This document shows, piece after piece, positions 1 through 7,327 of a stretch of 59,412 nucleotides of DNA. The notes under the pieces were generated by a model. That model saw nothing but the letters and a program-made list of their open reading frames with translations, was not told where the DNA came from and made no database searches. Every line of letters starts with the position of its first letter. The stretch's first letter is position 1. Source of the DNA: Coriobacteriia bacterium (lineage in GTDB: Bacteria; Actinomycetota; Coriobacteriia; Anaerosomatales; Anaerosomataceae); NCBI GenBank assembly GCA_030655755.1, contig JAUSOQ010000015.1, positions 1 through 59,412 on the forward strand. Reading direction: 5' to 3'. A program made the position numbers and the translations under genes.

Positions 1-145
1 CGCGTGATCGCCTTCTTCTCAGCCATCGATAACGGCATCCTTTTGACCCTTCGCCGGTCGATCCGGCAAGGGCCGGTTCGAGTACCTTCTTTTGTGAGGC
101 ATCGAATCGGTTTCGAGTACATTTATTCTGAGTCAACGCGCCGGG

Positions 146-174
146 TTGACAGGGACGCGCCAGGCCCGTATCTT
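146..174 (+). promoter_or_regulatory. sigma70-type promoter of the methionine operon
   Basis: A consensus -35 TTGACA (146-151) is followed after exactly 17 bases by TATCTT (169-174), which places the transcription start near 180, just before the T-box leader. Bases 1-145 hold no gene I can support; a GGTTCGA stretch near 75 looks like a tRNA T-arm but no cloverleaf can be built around it. Confidence 0.75.
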
Positions 175-200
175 CAACCGCAACTTCATACGCAGCCTTA

Positions 201-525
201 GATGAGGATGAGTACGCGGCCGGGTAGGGCCATCAGAGAGCCGGGGTAGCTGAGAACCGGTGCCTGACAGACCGCGGAACATGGCCTCGGAGGCATCCGG
301 AGGAACGGCGCACGTTGCCAAGTAATGCCGGACGGCAGGCACCGATATCGCAGCCTTTGAGCATCGGACCCCTCGGCGATAAGCTCCCGCTAGCCGAGCG
401 GAACCACCACCGGTCCCGTGCTCGAACGAGGTCACGGAAGACGCGTGGCGAAGTCGGGTGGTACCGCGAAAGCGACTGATGCGCTTTTCGCCCTGACATG
501 ACAGTCCGGGGCGGGAGGCGTTTTT
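201..525 (+). promoter_or_regulatory. T-box riboswitch, probably tRNA-Met specific, transcriptional
   Basis: The leader has the landmarks of a full-length T-box. The Stem I base pairs GGATG (206-210) with CATCC (294-298). An AGAGAGCC distal motif (235-242) and a GCTGAGAACCGGTGCC-type segment (249-264) are present. The specifier region reads GAACATGG, with ATG (Met) at 281-283. The T-box proper, CGGGTGGTACCGCG, is at 455-468. Segment 467-474 can pair with 482-489, which would exclude the terminator that follows. T-boxes sense the charging of their cognate tRNA, so low Met-tRNA charging should open expression of the five genes downstream. The Met assignment rests on the triplet and on the operon content. 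CAT (His) in another register is the main alternative. Confidence 0.9.
482..525 (+). terminator. T-box-controlled intrinsic terminator
   Basis: The 5' arm 482-493 pairs with 509-520 over 12 positions, four of them G-U wobbles, around a 15-base loop. Five T residues follow at 521-525. The 5' arm can instead pair with the end of the T-box segment (467-474), giving the mutually exclusive fold expected of transcription attenuation. Confidence 0.85.
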
Positions 526-546
526 CTATTGGGAGGTGGAAGTGGC

Positions 547-1719
547 ATGGCCAAGACATGGGATCAGATCAACGCCCGCATCGCGGCCGGAGAAGCGGTC
601 GTGGTGACCGCCGAGGAGTTCGCCGATATCGCTGCTGCGGAAGGCGTGTCTGCGGCGGCAAAGCGTGTCGACGTGGTCACGACAGGGACGTTCGGCCCGA
701 TGTGCTCCTCGGGTGCGGTGCTCAACTTCGGACACAGTGATCCGCCGATCCGCATGGGTGAGATAACGCTGAACGACGTCGAGGCTTACGGCGGTCTTGC
801 GGCGGTCGACACCTACATCGGCGTCACGCAACCGAGTCGCGTCAAAGGTATCGAGTACGGCGGCGCACACGTGATAGAGGACCTGCTTCGCGGCAAGTCC
901 GTACACCTGCGGGCGTGGAGCACCGGTACCGACTGCTACCCGCGCACCGAGATCGACACGTGGGTGACGCTGGAGGATCTCAACCAGGCGTACTTCTTCA
1001 ATCCTCGAAACGCGTATCAGAACTACGCGGTCGCGGTGAACAGTACCGACCGTTCGCTCAACACCTACCTCGGCACCATCCTGCCGCACTTCGGCAATGC
1101 CACATACTGCTCGGCCGGAGCGCTCTCGCCGCTGCTCAATGACCCCACCTACCGCACGATCGGTGTCGGTTCGCGGATCTTCGTCGCGGGCGCCGCAGGT
1201 TACGTCGCATGGGAAGGCACGCAGCACAACCCCAACCAACAGCGCGACGAGCACGGCGTCCCAGTCGGTCCGGCCGGCACACTCGCGGTCATCGCCGACC
1301 TCAAGCACGCGAGTCCGGAGTTCTTCTCGGCAGCGACCTTCACGGGCTACGGGGCGACCTCGTTCGTGGGTATCGGGGTGCCGATCCCGGTGCTCGACGA
1401 GGAGATCGCCGCCACACTCGCGCTGACCGACGCGGACATCACCGCGACCGTGTATGACTATGGCGTGCAGCGCCGCAGTCGGCCGGCACTTGCTCGCGTG
1501 ACCTACGCGCAACTGCGTAGCGGTGAGATCGAGATCGAGGGCAAGAAGATACCCACGGGCCCCATCAGCTCGCTGTCCAAGGCGCGTCGCATCGCCGCCG
1601 AGCTGAAGCGATGGATCGCCGAGGAGAGGTTCGAACTCGCACGGCCGCTTCAGCCGCTGCCGCAGCCGGGTAGCCAGGGCGTCAAACCGCTCGAAGTCCG
1701 CACCGAGGAGGCGATCTAG
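547..1719 (+). CDS. homocysteine biosynthesis protein, DUF39 family (sulfur incorporation)
   Basis: The 390-residue cytosolic protein resembles the DUF39 family. In methanogens (MA1821-type) a DUF39 protein with a NIL/4Fe-4S partner is required to make homocysteine directly from aspartate semialdehyde and sulfide, bypassing O-acylhomoserine. The conserved cysteine-containing segments FGPMCSSGA near residue 50 and NATYCSAGA near 185 fit the family. I chose ATG 547 over an upstream TTG at 529 because GGGAGGTGGA (531-540) is correctly spaced only for 547. It is the first gene after the T-box, and its stop abuts the partner ferredoxin gene. Function is inferred from family and operon. Confidence 0.9.
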   Translation: MAKTWDQINARIAAGEAVVVTAEEFADIAAAEGVSAAAKRVDVVTTGTFGPMCSSGAVLNFGHSDPPIRMGEITLNDVEAYGGLAAVDTYIGVTQPSRVKGIEYGGAHVIEDLLRGKSVHLRAWSTGTDCYPRTEIDTWVTLEDLNQAYFFNPRNAYQNYAVAVNSTDRSLNTYLGTILPHFGNATYCSAGALSPLLNDPTYRTIGVGSRIFVAGAAGYVAWEGTQHNPNQQRDEHGVPVGPAGTLAVIADLKHASPEFFSAATFTGYGATSFVGIGVPIPVLDEEIAATLALTDADITATVYDYGVQRRSRPALARVTYAQLRSGEIEIEGKKIPTGPISSLSKARRIAAELKRWIAEERFELARPLQPLPQPGSQGVKPLEVRTEEAI

Positions 1720-2124
1720 ATGCCGCGCAAGCGATTCGATCTCACGTTCCCGCCGAGACAGGCCACCAAGCCGGTGACCTATCACCTGGTGAAAGACTAC
1801 GATCTTGTGCCCAACATCTTGCGCGCCCAGATCCAGCCGGGGCAGGAGGGCCGTATGCTTCTCGAACTCACCGGTCGCAAGGAAGACTTCGAGGCCGGTG
1901 TGGCCTTCCTTAAGAAGGAGGGCATCGCCGTTCAGCCTGCCGCGACGGACATCTGTCTGGATGAGGAGAAGTGCGTACTGTGTGGGCTATGTACCGCAGT
2001 ATGCCGACCGGGTGCGCTGACCCTTGACCGGGACGGTGGACTGCACTTCGACAAGGACAAGTGCGTGTACTGCGAGGCGTGCGTGGTAGCCTGTCCGAGA
2101 AGGGCTGTCACGCTCAGTTTCTGA
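1720..2124 (+). CDS. NIL-domain 4Fe-4S binding protein, partner in homocysteine synthesis
   Basis: The 134-residue protein has an N-terminal NIL-type domain (about residues 1-70, a small ligand-binding fold also found in methionine ABC transporters). A two-cluster ferredoxin follows: CVLCGLCTAVC near residue 85 and CVYCEACVVAC near 115, each followed by a distal Cys-Pro or Cys-Arg context. ATG follows the stop of the DUF39 gene with no gap, so the pair is probably translated together. In archaea the equivalent MA1822-type protein acts with DUF39 to reduce and transfer sulfide-derived sulfur; the same role is inferred here. Confidence 0.9.
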   Translation: MPRKRFDLTFPPRQATKPVTYHLVKDYDLVPNILRAQIQPGQEGRMLLELTGRKEDFEAGVAFLKKEGIAVQPAATDICLDEEKCVLCGLCTAVCRPGALTLDRDGGLHFDKDKCVYCEACVVACPRRAVTLSF

Positions 2125-2145
2125 TAGGCACCGAGAGGGAGACAG

Positions 2146-4560
2146 ATGCCTGATATAGACAGACGACTCGGCCGAGACGTGCTCGTCATCGATGGTGCGA
2201 TGGGCACGATGCTGCAGCGCGGGGGCGTTCCACTGGAGCAGTGTCCGGAGCAGCTCAATGTGACCGCACCAGAGATCGTGGAGGATATCCATCGCAACTA
2301 CGTGCTGGCCGGCGCCGACTGCGTGAGCACCAACACGTTCGGTGGCACGCGCGCCAAGCTCGACGAGTACGGTCTGGGCGATCAGGTGGTCGAACTCAAT
2401 CGTGCCGGGGTGCGTATCGCCAAACGCTCCGGTGCGCAGCACGTGCTCGCCGACGTCGGGCCGACCGGACGTGTGCTCGAGCCGCTTGGCAAGGCGACCT
2501 TCGACGAGCTGTTCGCGTTGTTCGTGGAGCAGATCGAAGCGCTCGTGGCCGAAGGGCCCGACGCCGTTCTCATCGAGACGATGACCGACATCGCCGAGGC
2601 GCGCTGTGCCGTGCTGGCGGCACGTTCGGTCACGGATCTGCCTGTCTTCGTGAGCGTCAGCTTCGGACTGTCCGGTCGTATGGAGCTTTCCGGGACCGAT
2701 CCTGCAACCGCCGCCGTCGTGCTGGAGGCTGCGGGAGCGAGTGCGGTTGGGATGAACTGCGGGCTCGGCCCCGACCAGATGCTGCCGCTCGTGGAGCAGA
2801 TGGCCGAAGCGACCTCGCTGCCGCTTATCGTGCAGCCGAACGCGGGTCTACCAACGCTCGTCGACGGCAAGACGGTGTTCCCCGGGACGCCCGATCAGCT
2901 CGGCATGGCCGCCGCGCGCTTCGTTGAACTCGGGGCGTCGCTCGTCGGTTCCTGCTGCGGTTCGACGCCTGCGTTCACGGGCGCCATCGTCGACTTCACG
3001 AAGAACAAGCCGCTCTGTGAAGGTCGTACCGGGTTGAGTGGACTCGTGCTCGCCGGACCTCGCGGCGTCGCACGCATCGGTGTCGGCTTGCCCTTCGCGG
3101 TCATCGGGGAGCGCATCAACCCGACGGGCAAGAAGCGCTTGGCCGAGTCACTGCGGGAGGGCTCGATGGCGGTCGTCCGCGAATTCGCGGTCGAGCAGCA
3201 GTATGCGGGTGCGCACCTTCTTGATGTGAACGTCGGTGCGGCGGGCGTCGACGCCACGGTCCTGCTGCCGGAGGCCGTCAAGACGCTGGTGGGCATCACC
3301 GATCTGCCGCTCGTGCTCGACAATACCGACTCCATCGCACTCGAACCGGCGCTACGCGTCTACCCGGGTCGTGCGCTCATCAACTCCGTCAACGGGGGCG
3401 AGGCGTCGATGAGCGCGATCCTGCCGCTTGCGCGCCGCTACGGCGCAGCGGTCGTCGTGCTTGCGCTTGATGATGACGGCATACCTGCGACCGCCGAGGG
3501 AAGGCTTGCCATCGTGGATCGCGTGCGCAAGCGCGCCCACGCGTTCGGGCTACGCGACCATGATCTCATCATCGACTGTCTAACGCTCACGGCCGCCACA
3601 GACCCACATGCGGCCACAACGACTCTGGGCGCTGTTCGCACGGTCGCGCGCGAGTGGGGGCTTGCGACGGTACTCGGCATCAGCAACGTGAGTCACGGTC
3701 TGCCCGGACGCCCCCAGCTCAACGCGGCGTTCCTTGCTATGGCTGCGGGGCACGGTCTGCACGCCGCCATCATCAACCCGTCAGACACCGCAGCTGTGGG
3801 CGCGGTGGCTGCGATCGACGCGCTGCTCGGCCATGACGCCCAGGCCGAGCGTTGGATCGCGCTTACGAAAGCCAAGGATCCCCGGAGGGGACCGTCTGAA
3901 GGCGGAGGGCCCCTCTCGTCCGCGGACTCGATGACCGATCGACTCACGATCGCCATCGAGCGCGGTGACGCTGACAGCGCGCCGGGACTCGTGGATGGCC
4001 TCGTAGCCGGTGGGATAGAGCCGCAGGCAGTCATCGCCGGTGTGCTCACACCGGCTATCCAGCATCTGGGCGATGCGTACGGACGTGGCGAGGTCTTCCT
4101 GCCGCAACTCATTGCGGCCGCTGAAGCTATGAAAGTCGCGGTGGAGCGTGCGAAGTCGCATCTTCCGGAAGGTTCGACCACGAATGAGGGTCGTGTCGTT
4201 TTCGGGACGGTGAAAGGTGACATCCACAGCATCGGCAAAGATATCTGTGTGAGTATGCTGGAAAGCCAGGGTTTCGCCGTGAACGACCTTGGCGTGGATG
4301 TCCCTGCCGAGCGTTTCGTGGAAGCTGCCGCTGATGCCGATGCGGTGTGTCTGTCCGCACTGATGACGACCACACTGGCCAACATGGAGCGCACGGCGGT
4401 GGCGCTCGCTCAGTCCGTCGGCGTGCCGGTCTTCGTGGGGGGTGCGGTCGTGACTGCCGACTATGCCGCATCCATCGGTGCAGGTTACTCTGCGGATGCA
4501 CCGGGCTGCGTACGTGTAGTCAGAGAAGCGATCGCTGCCGGCAAGGAAGGCTTGAGATGA
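2146..4560 (+). CDS. metH: methionine synthase, cobalamin-dependent, lacking the reactivation domain
   Basis: The 804-residue protein has three modules in MetH order. A homocysteine methyltransferase barrel covers about residues 1-290, with zinc-ligand cysteines in GMNCGLGP and VGSCCGSTP. A pterin/methyl-THF barrel covers about 320-570. A cobalamin domain covers about 600-800, with KGDIHSIGKDI carrying the DxHxxG axial-histidine motif. The protein ends there, so the C-terminal AdoMet-binding reactivation domain of E. coli MetH (about 1230 residues) is absent. GAGAGGGAGACAG precedes ATG 2146. It methylates homocysteine from the two upstream gene products with methyl-THF supplied by MetF. Reactivation of oxidised cobalamin must come from another protein. 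Confidence 0.93.
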   Translation: MPDIDRRLGRDVLVIDGAMGTMLQRGGVPLEQCPEQLNVTAPEIVEDIHRNYVLAGADCVSTNTFGGTRAKLDEYGLGDQVVELNRAGVRIAKRSGAQHVLADVGPTGRVLEPLGKATFDELFALFVEQIEALVAEGPDAVLIETMTDIAEARCAVLAARSVTDLPVFVSVSFGLSGRMELSGTDPATAAVVLEAAGASAVGMNCGLGPDQMLPLVEQMAEATSLPLIVQPNAGLPTLVDGKTVFPGTPDQLGMAAARFVELGASLVGSCCGSTPAFTGAIVDFTKNKPLCEGRTGLSGLVLAGPRGVARIGVGLPFAVIGERINPTGKKRLAESLREGSMAVVREFAVEQQYAGAHLLDVNVGAAGVDATVLLPEAVKTLVGITDLPLVLDNTDSIALEPALRVYPGRALINSVNGGEASMSAILPLARRYGAAVVVLALDDDGIPATAEGRLAIVDRVRKRAHAFGLRDHDLIIDCLTLTAATDPHAATTTLGAVRTVAREWGLATVLGISNVSHGLPGRPQLNAAFLAMAAGHGLHAAIINPSDTAAVGAVAAIDALLGHDAQAERWIALTKAKDPRRGPSEGGGPLSSADSMTDRLTIAIERGDADSAPGLVDGLVAGGIEPQAVIAGVLTPAIQHLGDAYGRGEVFLPQLIAAAEAMKVAVERAKSHLPEGSTTNEGRVVFGTVKGDIHSIGKDICVSMLESQGFAVNDLGVDVPAERFVEAAADADAVCLSALMTTTLANMERTAVALAQSVGVPVFVGGAVVTADYAASIGAGYSADAPGCVRVVREAIAAGKEGLR

Positions 4561-5228
4561 TCATCACGCGACCCCGCGATTGGACGCGCATAACAGACAA
4601 TCTGGCCTCGATCGACGCCAAGGGCGTCTTCCTCATGGGCTGCGGCCAATGTGCCACCGTGGCGCACACGGGTGGCGAGAAAGAGGTGCTGCAGACCAAG
4701 GCGGTCCTTGAACAGGCGGGATATACCGTGACGGGTTGGGCGGTCGGGGAGGTCACGTGTCACCTCGGTGGCACCAAGCTCGAGTCGCGCAAGCATCACG
4801 AGGATATCGAGGCCGCCGATGCGGTTCTCGTGCTTGCCTGTGGCGCCGGCGTGCAGACCGTGGCGGATGCGGTCTCCAAACCGGTCTTCCCCGGTCTGGA
4901 ATCGGTGTTCCTGGGCAACGTCATTCGACATGGCGTGTTCGAGGAACGATGTCAGATGTGTGGCGATTGCGTTCTAGACCTGACCGCGGGTATCTGCCCT
5001 GTGACGACCTGCCCCAAGGGTCTTCTCAACGGTCCGTGTGGCGGGATGTGGGACGGAAAATGCGAGGTCTTGCAGGATCGGGAATGTGCGCACGTCCGGA
5101 TTCAGCGGCGGCTGAAGGAGCAGGGCAGGGGAGGCACGTTGGGCGTGCTTCCGCCCAAGGACTTCTCGACGAAACTGAAGCCCGGAGCTGTCAACTTGCG
5201 TGACAAGAAGGGCGGCGATCGCCCGTGA
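4557..5228 (+). CDS. metV: MetV-like methylenetetrahydrofolate reductase C-terminal domain protein
   Basis: The 223-residue cysteine-rich protein belongs to the zinc/Fe-S MTHFR C-terminal family that accompanies short MetF proteins in acetogens and other anaerobes. Visible clusters include MGCGQCATVAHTGG near residue 22, CQMCGDC near 135, and CPVTTCPKGLLNGPCGG near 155-170. ATG 4557 overlaps the metH stop as ATGA, so translational coupling decides the start; a longer frame opening at 4347 lies inside metH. With MetF next door it probably forms the MetVF complex that reduces methylene-THF with low-potential or pyridine-nucleotide electrons. Confidence 0.85.
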   Translation: MIITRPRDWTRITDNLASIDAKGVFLMGCGQCATVAHTGGEKEVLQTKAVLEQAGYTVTGWAVGEVTCHLGGTKLESRKHHEDIEAADAVLVLACGAGVQTVADAVSKPVFPGLESVFLGNVIRHGVFEERCQMCGDCVLDLTAGICPVTTCPKGLLNGPCGGMWDGKCEVLQDRECAHVRIQRRLKEQGRGGTLGVLPPKDFSTKLKPGAVNLRDKKGGDRP

Positions 5229-6094
5229 GCCGATTCCGGGAAGCACTGGAGTGCGGAGAGTTCGTCGTGACCAGTGAGGTCGCGCCGCCGCTCGGCACTG
5301 ACCTGTCAGCGATGCGCAGAGCGGTCGAGACCATCGGCCCCCATTGTCATGCGCTCAACGTCACCGACAACCAAGGCGCGACACTGCATCTGTCGAGCCT
5401 GGCCGCTTCACGTGTGGTACTCGAGATGGGGTACGAGCCGATCTTCCAGCAGACCTGCCGGGACAGGAATCGTCTCGCGTTGCAGTCCGACCTGCTGGCC
5501 GCGTGGACACTCGGTCTCAGGAACCTGCTGGCGGTGACGGGTGACGATCCCCGATCGGGCGATCATCCTCATGCGAAGGGCGTCTTCGACCTGGACTCCA
5601 CGCAACTGGCAACCATTGCGGCCGGCATGAACGGTGGTCACGACATGCTCGGACGTGAGCTTGATGGCGCCACCGACTTCTTCATAGGCGGAGCGATGTT
5701 TCCCGAAGCAGAACCATGGGACATCCAGCTCGTGCGGGCGCAACGCAAGGTCGAGGCCGGTATGCGCTTCTTCCAGACGCAGGCCATCTTCGATATGGCG
5801 AAGCTGGAGAGGGCAGTGGAAGCGCTGAGGCCGATGGGAGTGAAAGTCATCGCAGGCGTGTTGTTGCTGAGAAGCCCCCGCGTGATCGATTTCATCAATC
5901 GCAGACTCGCTGGCTTGATGGTGCCCGAACATATCGCGGATAGGATCCGCGGCGCCGATGATGTTGCCGAGGAGTCGATCGCGCTCGCCACCGAACAGGT
6001 CCGTGAGATCCGTCAGATCGCGGATGGAGTCCATATCATGTCGCTGGGACTCGACAGCGCAGTAGGGCGTATACTGGAAACTAAGGATTCATAA
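5225..6094 (+). CDS. metF: methylenetetrahydrofolate reductase
   Basis: The 289-residue flavoprotein is of MetF barrel type. It reduces 5,10-methylene-THF to 5-methyl-THF, the methyl donor for the adjacent MetH. Family-like segments include TSEVAPPLGTD near residue 17, LLAVTGDDP near 100 and FFQTQAIFD near 185. GTG 5225 overlaps the stop of metV, a four-base GTGA junction that supports the start. The length equals bacterial MetF without the eukaryotic regulatory domain. It is the last gene of the T-box operon; 93 bases without a clear hairpin separate it from the next gene. Confidence 0.93.
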   Translation: MSRFREALECGEFVVTSEVAPPLGTDLSAMRRAVETIGPHCHALNVTDNQGATLHLSSLAASRVVLEMGYEPIFQQTCRDRNRLALQSDLLAAWTLGLRNLLAVTGDDPRSGDHPHAKGVFDLDSTQLATIAAGMNGGHDMLGRELDGATDFFIGGAMFPEAEPWDIQLVRAQRKVEAGMRFFQTQAIFDMAKLERAVEALRPMGVKVIAGVLLLRSPRVIDFINRRLAGLMVPEHIADRIRGADDVAEESIALATEQVREIRQIADGVHIMSLGLDSAVGRILETKDS

Positions 6095-6187
6095 GAGAAT
6101 TCGAGGAAGACCGTAACCCGCTTGCCTTGCGATGCGTTATCTCTTCTGTATGTGTCTGTCCAGGGAGCTGACGTGGAGGTGTCTTGC

Positions 6188-6913
6188 GTGTCCGAGTCCG
6201 CACGGATGGTGTCGTGTGTGTCTTCCAAGTCCGAGGTCTGCAGCTGCCATCTTGTCGACCGCATCGATACCTATCGTGAGCTTTCCCGTCTGTTCCATGG
6301 CTCGGAGGAAGCGGCTGCGGACAGCATCATCCGCCTTGTCTCGGCAACACGCAGTTGTCACAAGATGCCCTATATCGACGAGGATCTGATCCAGTCGCTT
6401 CATCGCGAAGCGTTTCTTGAGCTGCTAGACCCCGAAGTGCGTCGCGACTTCGCGATCGAGCGCGTCCAACTGTTTGGAGAGTGCGACTATGACCCGCGGG
6501 TGAACGTCGTTCCTCCTCGCGAATCTACCTATCTCGATACCGGCGATGGTTCGCGAGTGGAGTCCGTGCGAGCGGCCTACGCCCACGCCGGGTACGATCC
6601 TCCGAAGCGGCTCGCAGCGCTGGACTGCCCCGATCACATCGCCGTCGAGCTCGACTTCATGGCGCACTGTCTCGAGCGTCTCTGTGGCGATGCGACCCTG
6701 GCTGACTGCGCCCATGACTTCTTCGTCGACCATCTTTCCGGGTGGGCCGTGCTGTTCGCTGTCGCGACCGAGCGGCGCGCCTTCCATGCGTCGATGCGCT
6801 ATTCGGCCCTGGTCCTCGACAAGTTCCTTGCGTGTGAAGCGGTGACCTTCCGGCACAGTGTACCGGCGCTGTGTGCATTGCGAGCACTCCCTACGGAGGG
6901 TATCGGGGTATAA
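6188..6913 (+). CDS. TorD/DmsD-family molybdoenzyme chaperone-like protein
   Basis: The 241-residue all-alpha protein ends in the TorD signature. A DCPDHIAVELDFMAHCLERL segment near residue 140 matches the DH-x-x-x-E-x-x-F-M pattern. A helix with FFVDHLSGW and a final bundle with YSALVLDKFLACE follow. Family members bind Tat signal peptides and guard molybdoenzyme or Fe-S subunits during cofactor insertion. The start is GTG 6188, seven bases after GGAGGT (6175-6180); TTG 6122 opens a longer frame without a site. The N-terminus is rich in cysteine. No molybdoenzyme lies beside it, but the next gene is MoaE-like. The client is unknown. Confidence 0.75.
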   Translation: MSESARMVSCVSSKSEVCSCHLVDRIDTYRELSRLFHGSEEAAADSIIRLVSATRSCHKMPYIDEDLIQSLHREAFLELLDPEVRRDFAIERVQLFGECDYDPRVNVVPPRESTYLDTGDGSRVESVRAAYAHAGYDPPKRLAALDCPDHIAVELDFMAHCLERLCGDATLADCAHDFFVDHLSGWAVLFAVATERRAFHASMRYSALVLDKFLACEAVTFRHSVPALCALRALPTEGIGV

Positions 6914-6914
6914 T
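6909..6914 (+). promoter_or_regulatory. perfect -10 hexamer upstream of the moaE-like gene
   Basis: TATAAT at 6909-6914 overlaps the stop codon of the TorD-like gene and lies 35 bases before the next start. No convincing -35 element sits 16-18 bases upstream, so this is a probable but incomplete promoter. Confidence 0.45.
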
Positions 6915-6949
6915 CGTCCCACCATATCAAGACGATGGGAGTCACACTC

Positions 6950-7327
6950 ATGGCCTCACCCGGACCTCGTCCTTCGCTCGACGCCTGGCTTGCCGAGATA
7001 AAGGCCAGCGGGAACATCGACGGTATCGGCATGTACCTGGTACACAATGGAGTAGTGCGCGGGTACTCACGTGACGGCAGACCCGTCTCGGGCATGGTTC
7101 TCAGCGTCGACAGAGAGCGGCTGACCGAGATCATGGTCAGCGCGAAGCTCATGGAGGGCGTCGGTGCCGTTCGGACATGGGTCAACGAGGGTGAACTCTC
7201 GGTAGGCGACGACATCATGTATGTGCTCGTGGCTGGCGACATCAGAGAGAACGTCTTCGGCGCTCTGCAGGCGATCGTGAAGATGGTCAAGACCGAGGTC
7301 GTGACTGAAGTGGAGCTGCGCCCTTAG
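6950..7327 (+). CDS. MoaE-like molybdopterin synthase catalytic subunit, divergent
   Basis: The 125-residue protein can be laid along MoaE: a GVVRGYS strand (the GKVRN position), ELSVGDDIMYVLVAGDIREN (the GEL-x-x-GD-E-I strand and AHR loop), then an amphipathic helix with MVKTEV. MoaE transfers sulfur from MoaD thiocarboxylate to precursor Z. The equivalent of lysine 119 is present. The WK(R/K)E segment with lysine 126 is missing and the loop histidine is replaced, so catalysis is doubtful. ATG 6950 is preferred over 6935 because GGGAG lies nine bases upstream. It overlaps tail to tail by four bases with the diguanylate cyclase gene. Confidence 0.65.
   Translation: MASPGPRPSLDAWLAEIKASGNIDGIGMYLVHNGVVRGYSRDGRPVSGMVLSVDRERLTEIMVSAKLMEGVGAVRTWVNEGELSVGDDIMYVLVAGDIRENVFGALQAIVKMVKTEVVTEVELRP

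Noticed and set aside
60-130. tRNA gene suggested by GGTTCGA
   Set aside because: No acceptor, D-arm or anticodon stem can be paired around it.
201-525. SAM riboswitch as the regulator of the methionine operon
   Set aside because: No SAM-I or SAM-IV core is visible, while the GGTGGTACCGCG T-box motif, AGAGA bulge and terminator fit a T-box.
526-1785. Long open frame on the minus strand opposite the DUF39 gene
   Set aside because: It is a GC-rich shadow: the plus strand has a family match, a ribosome-binding site and operon coupling.
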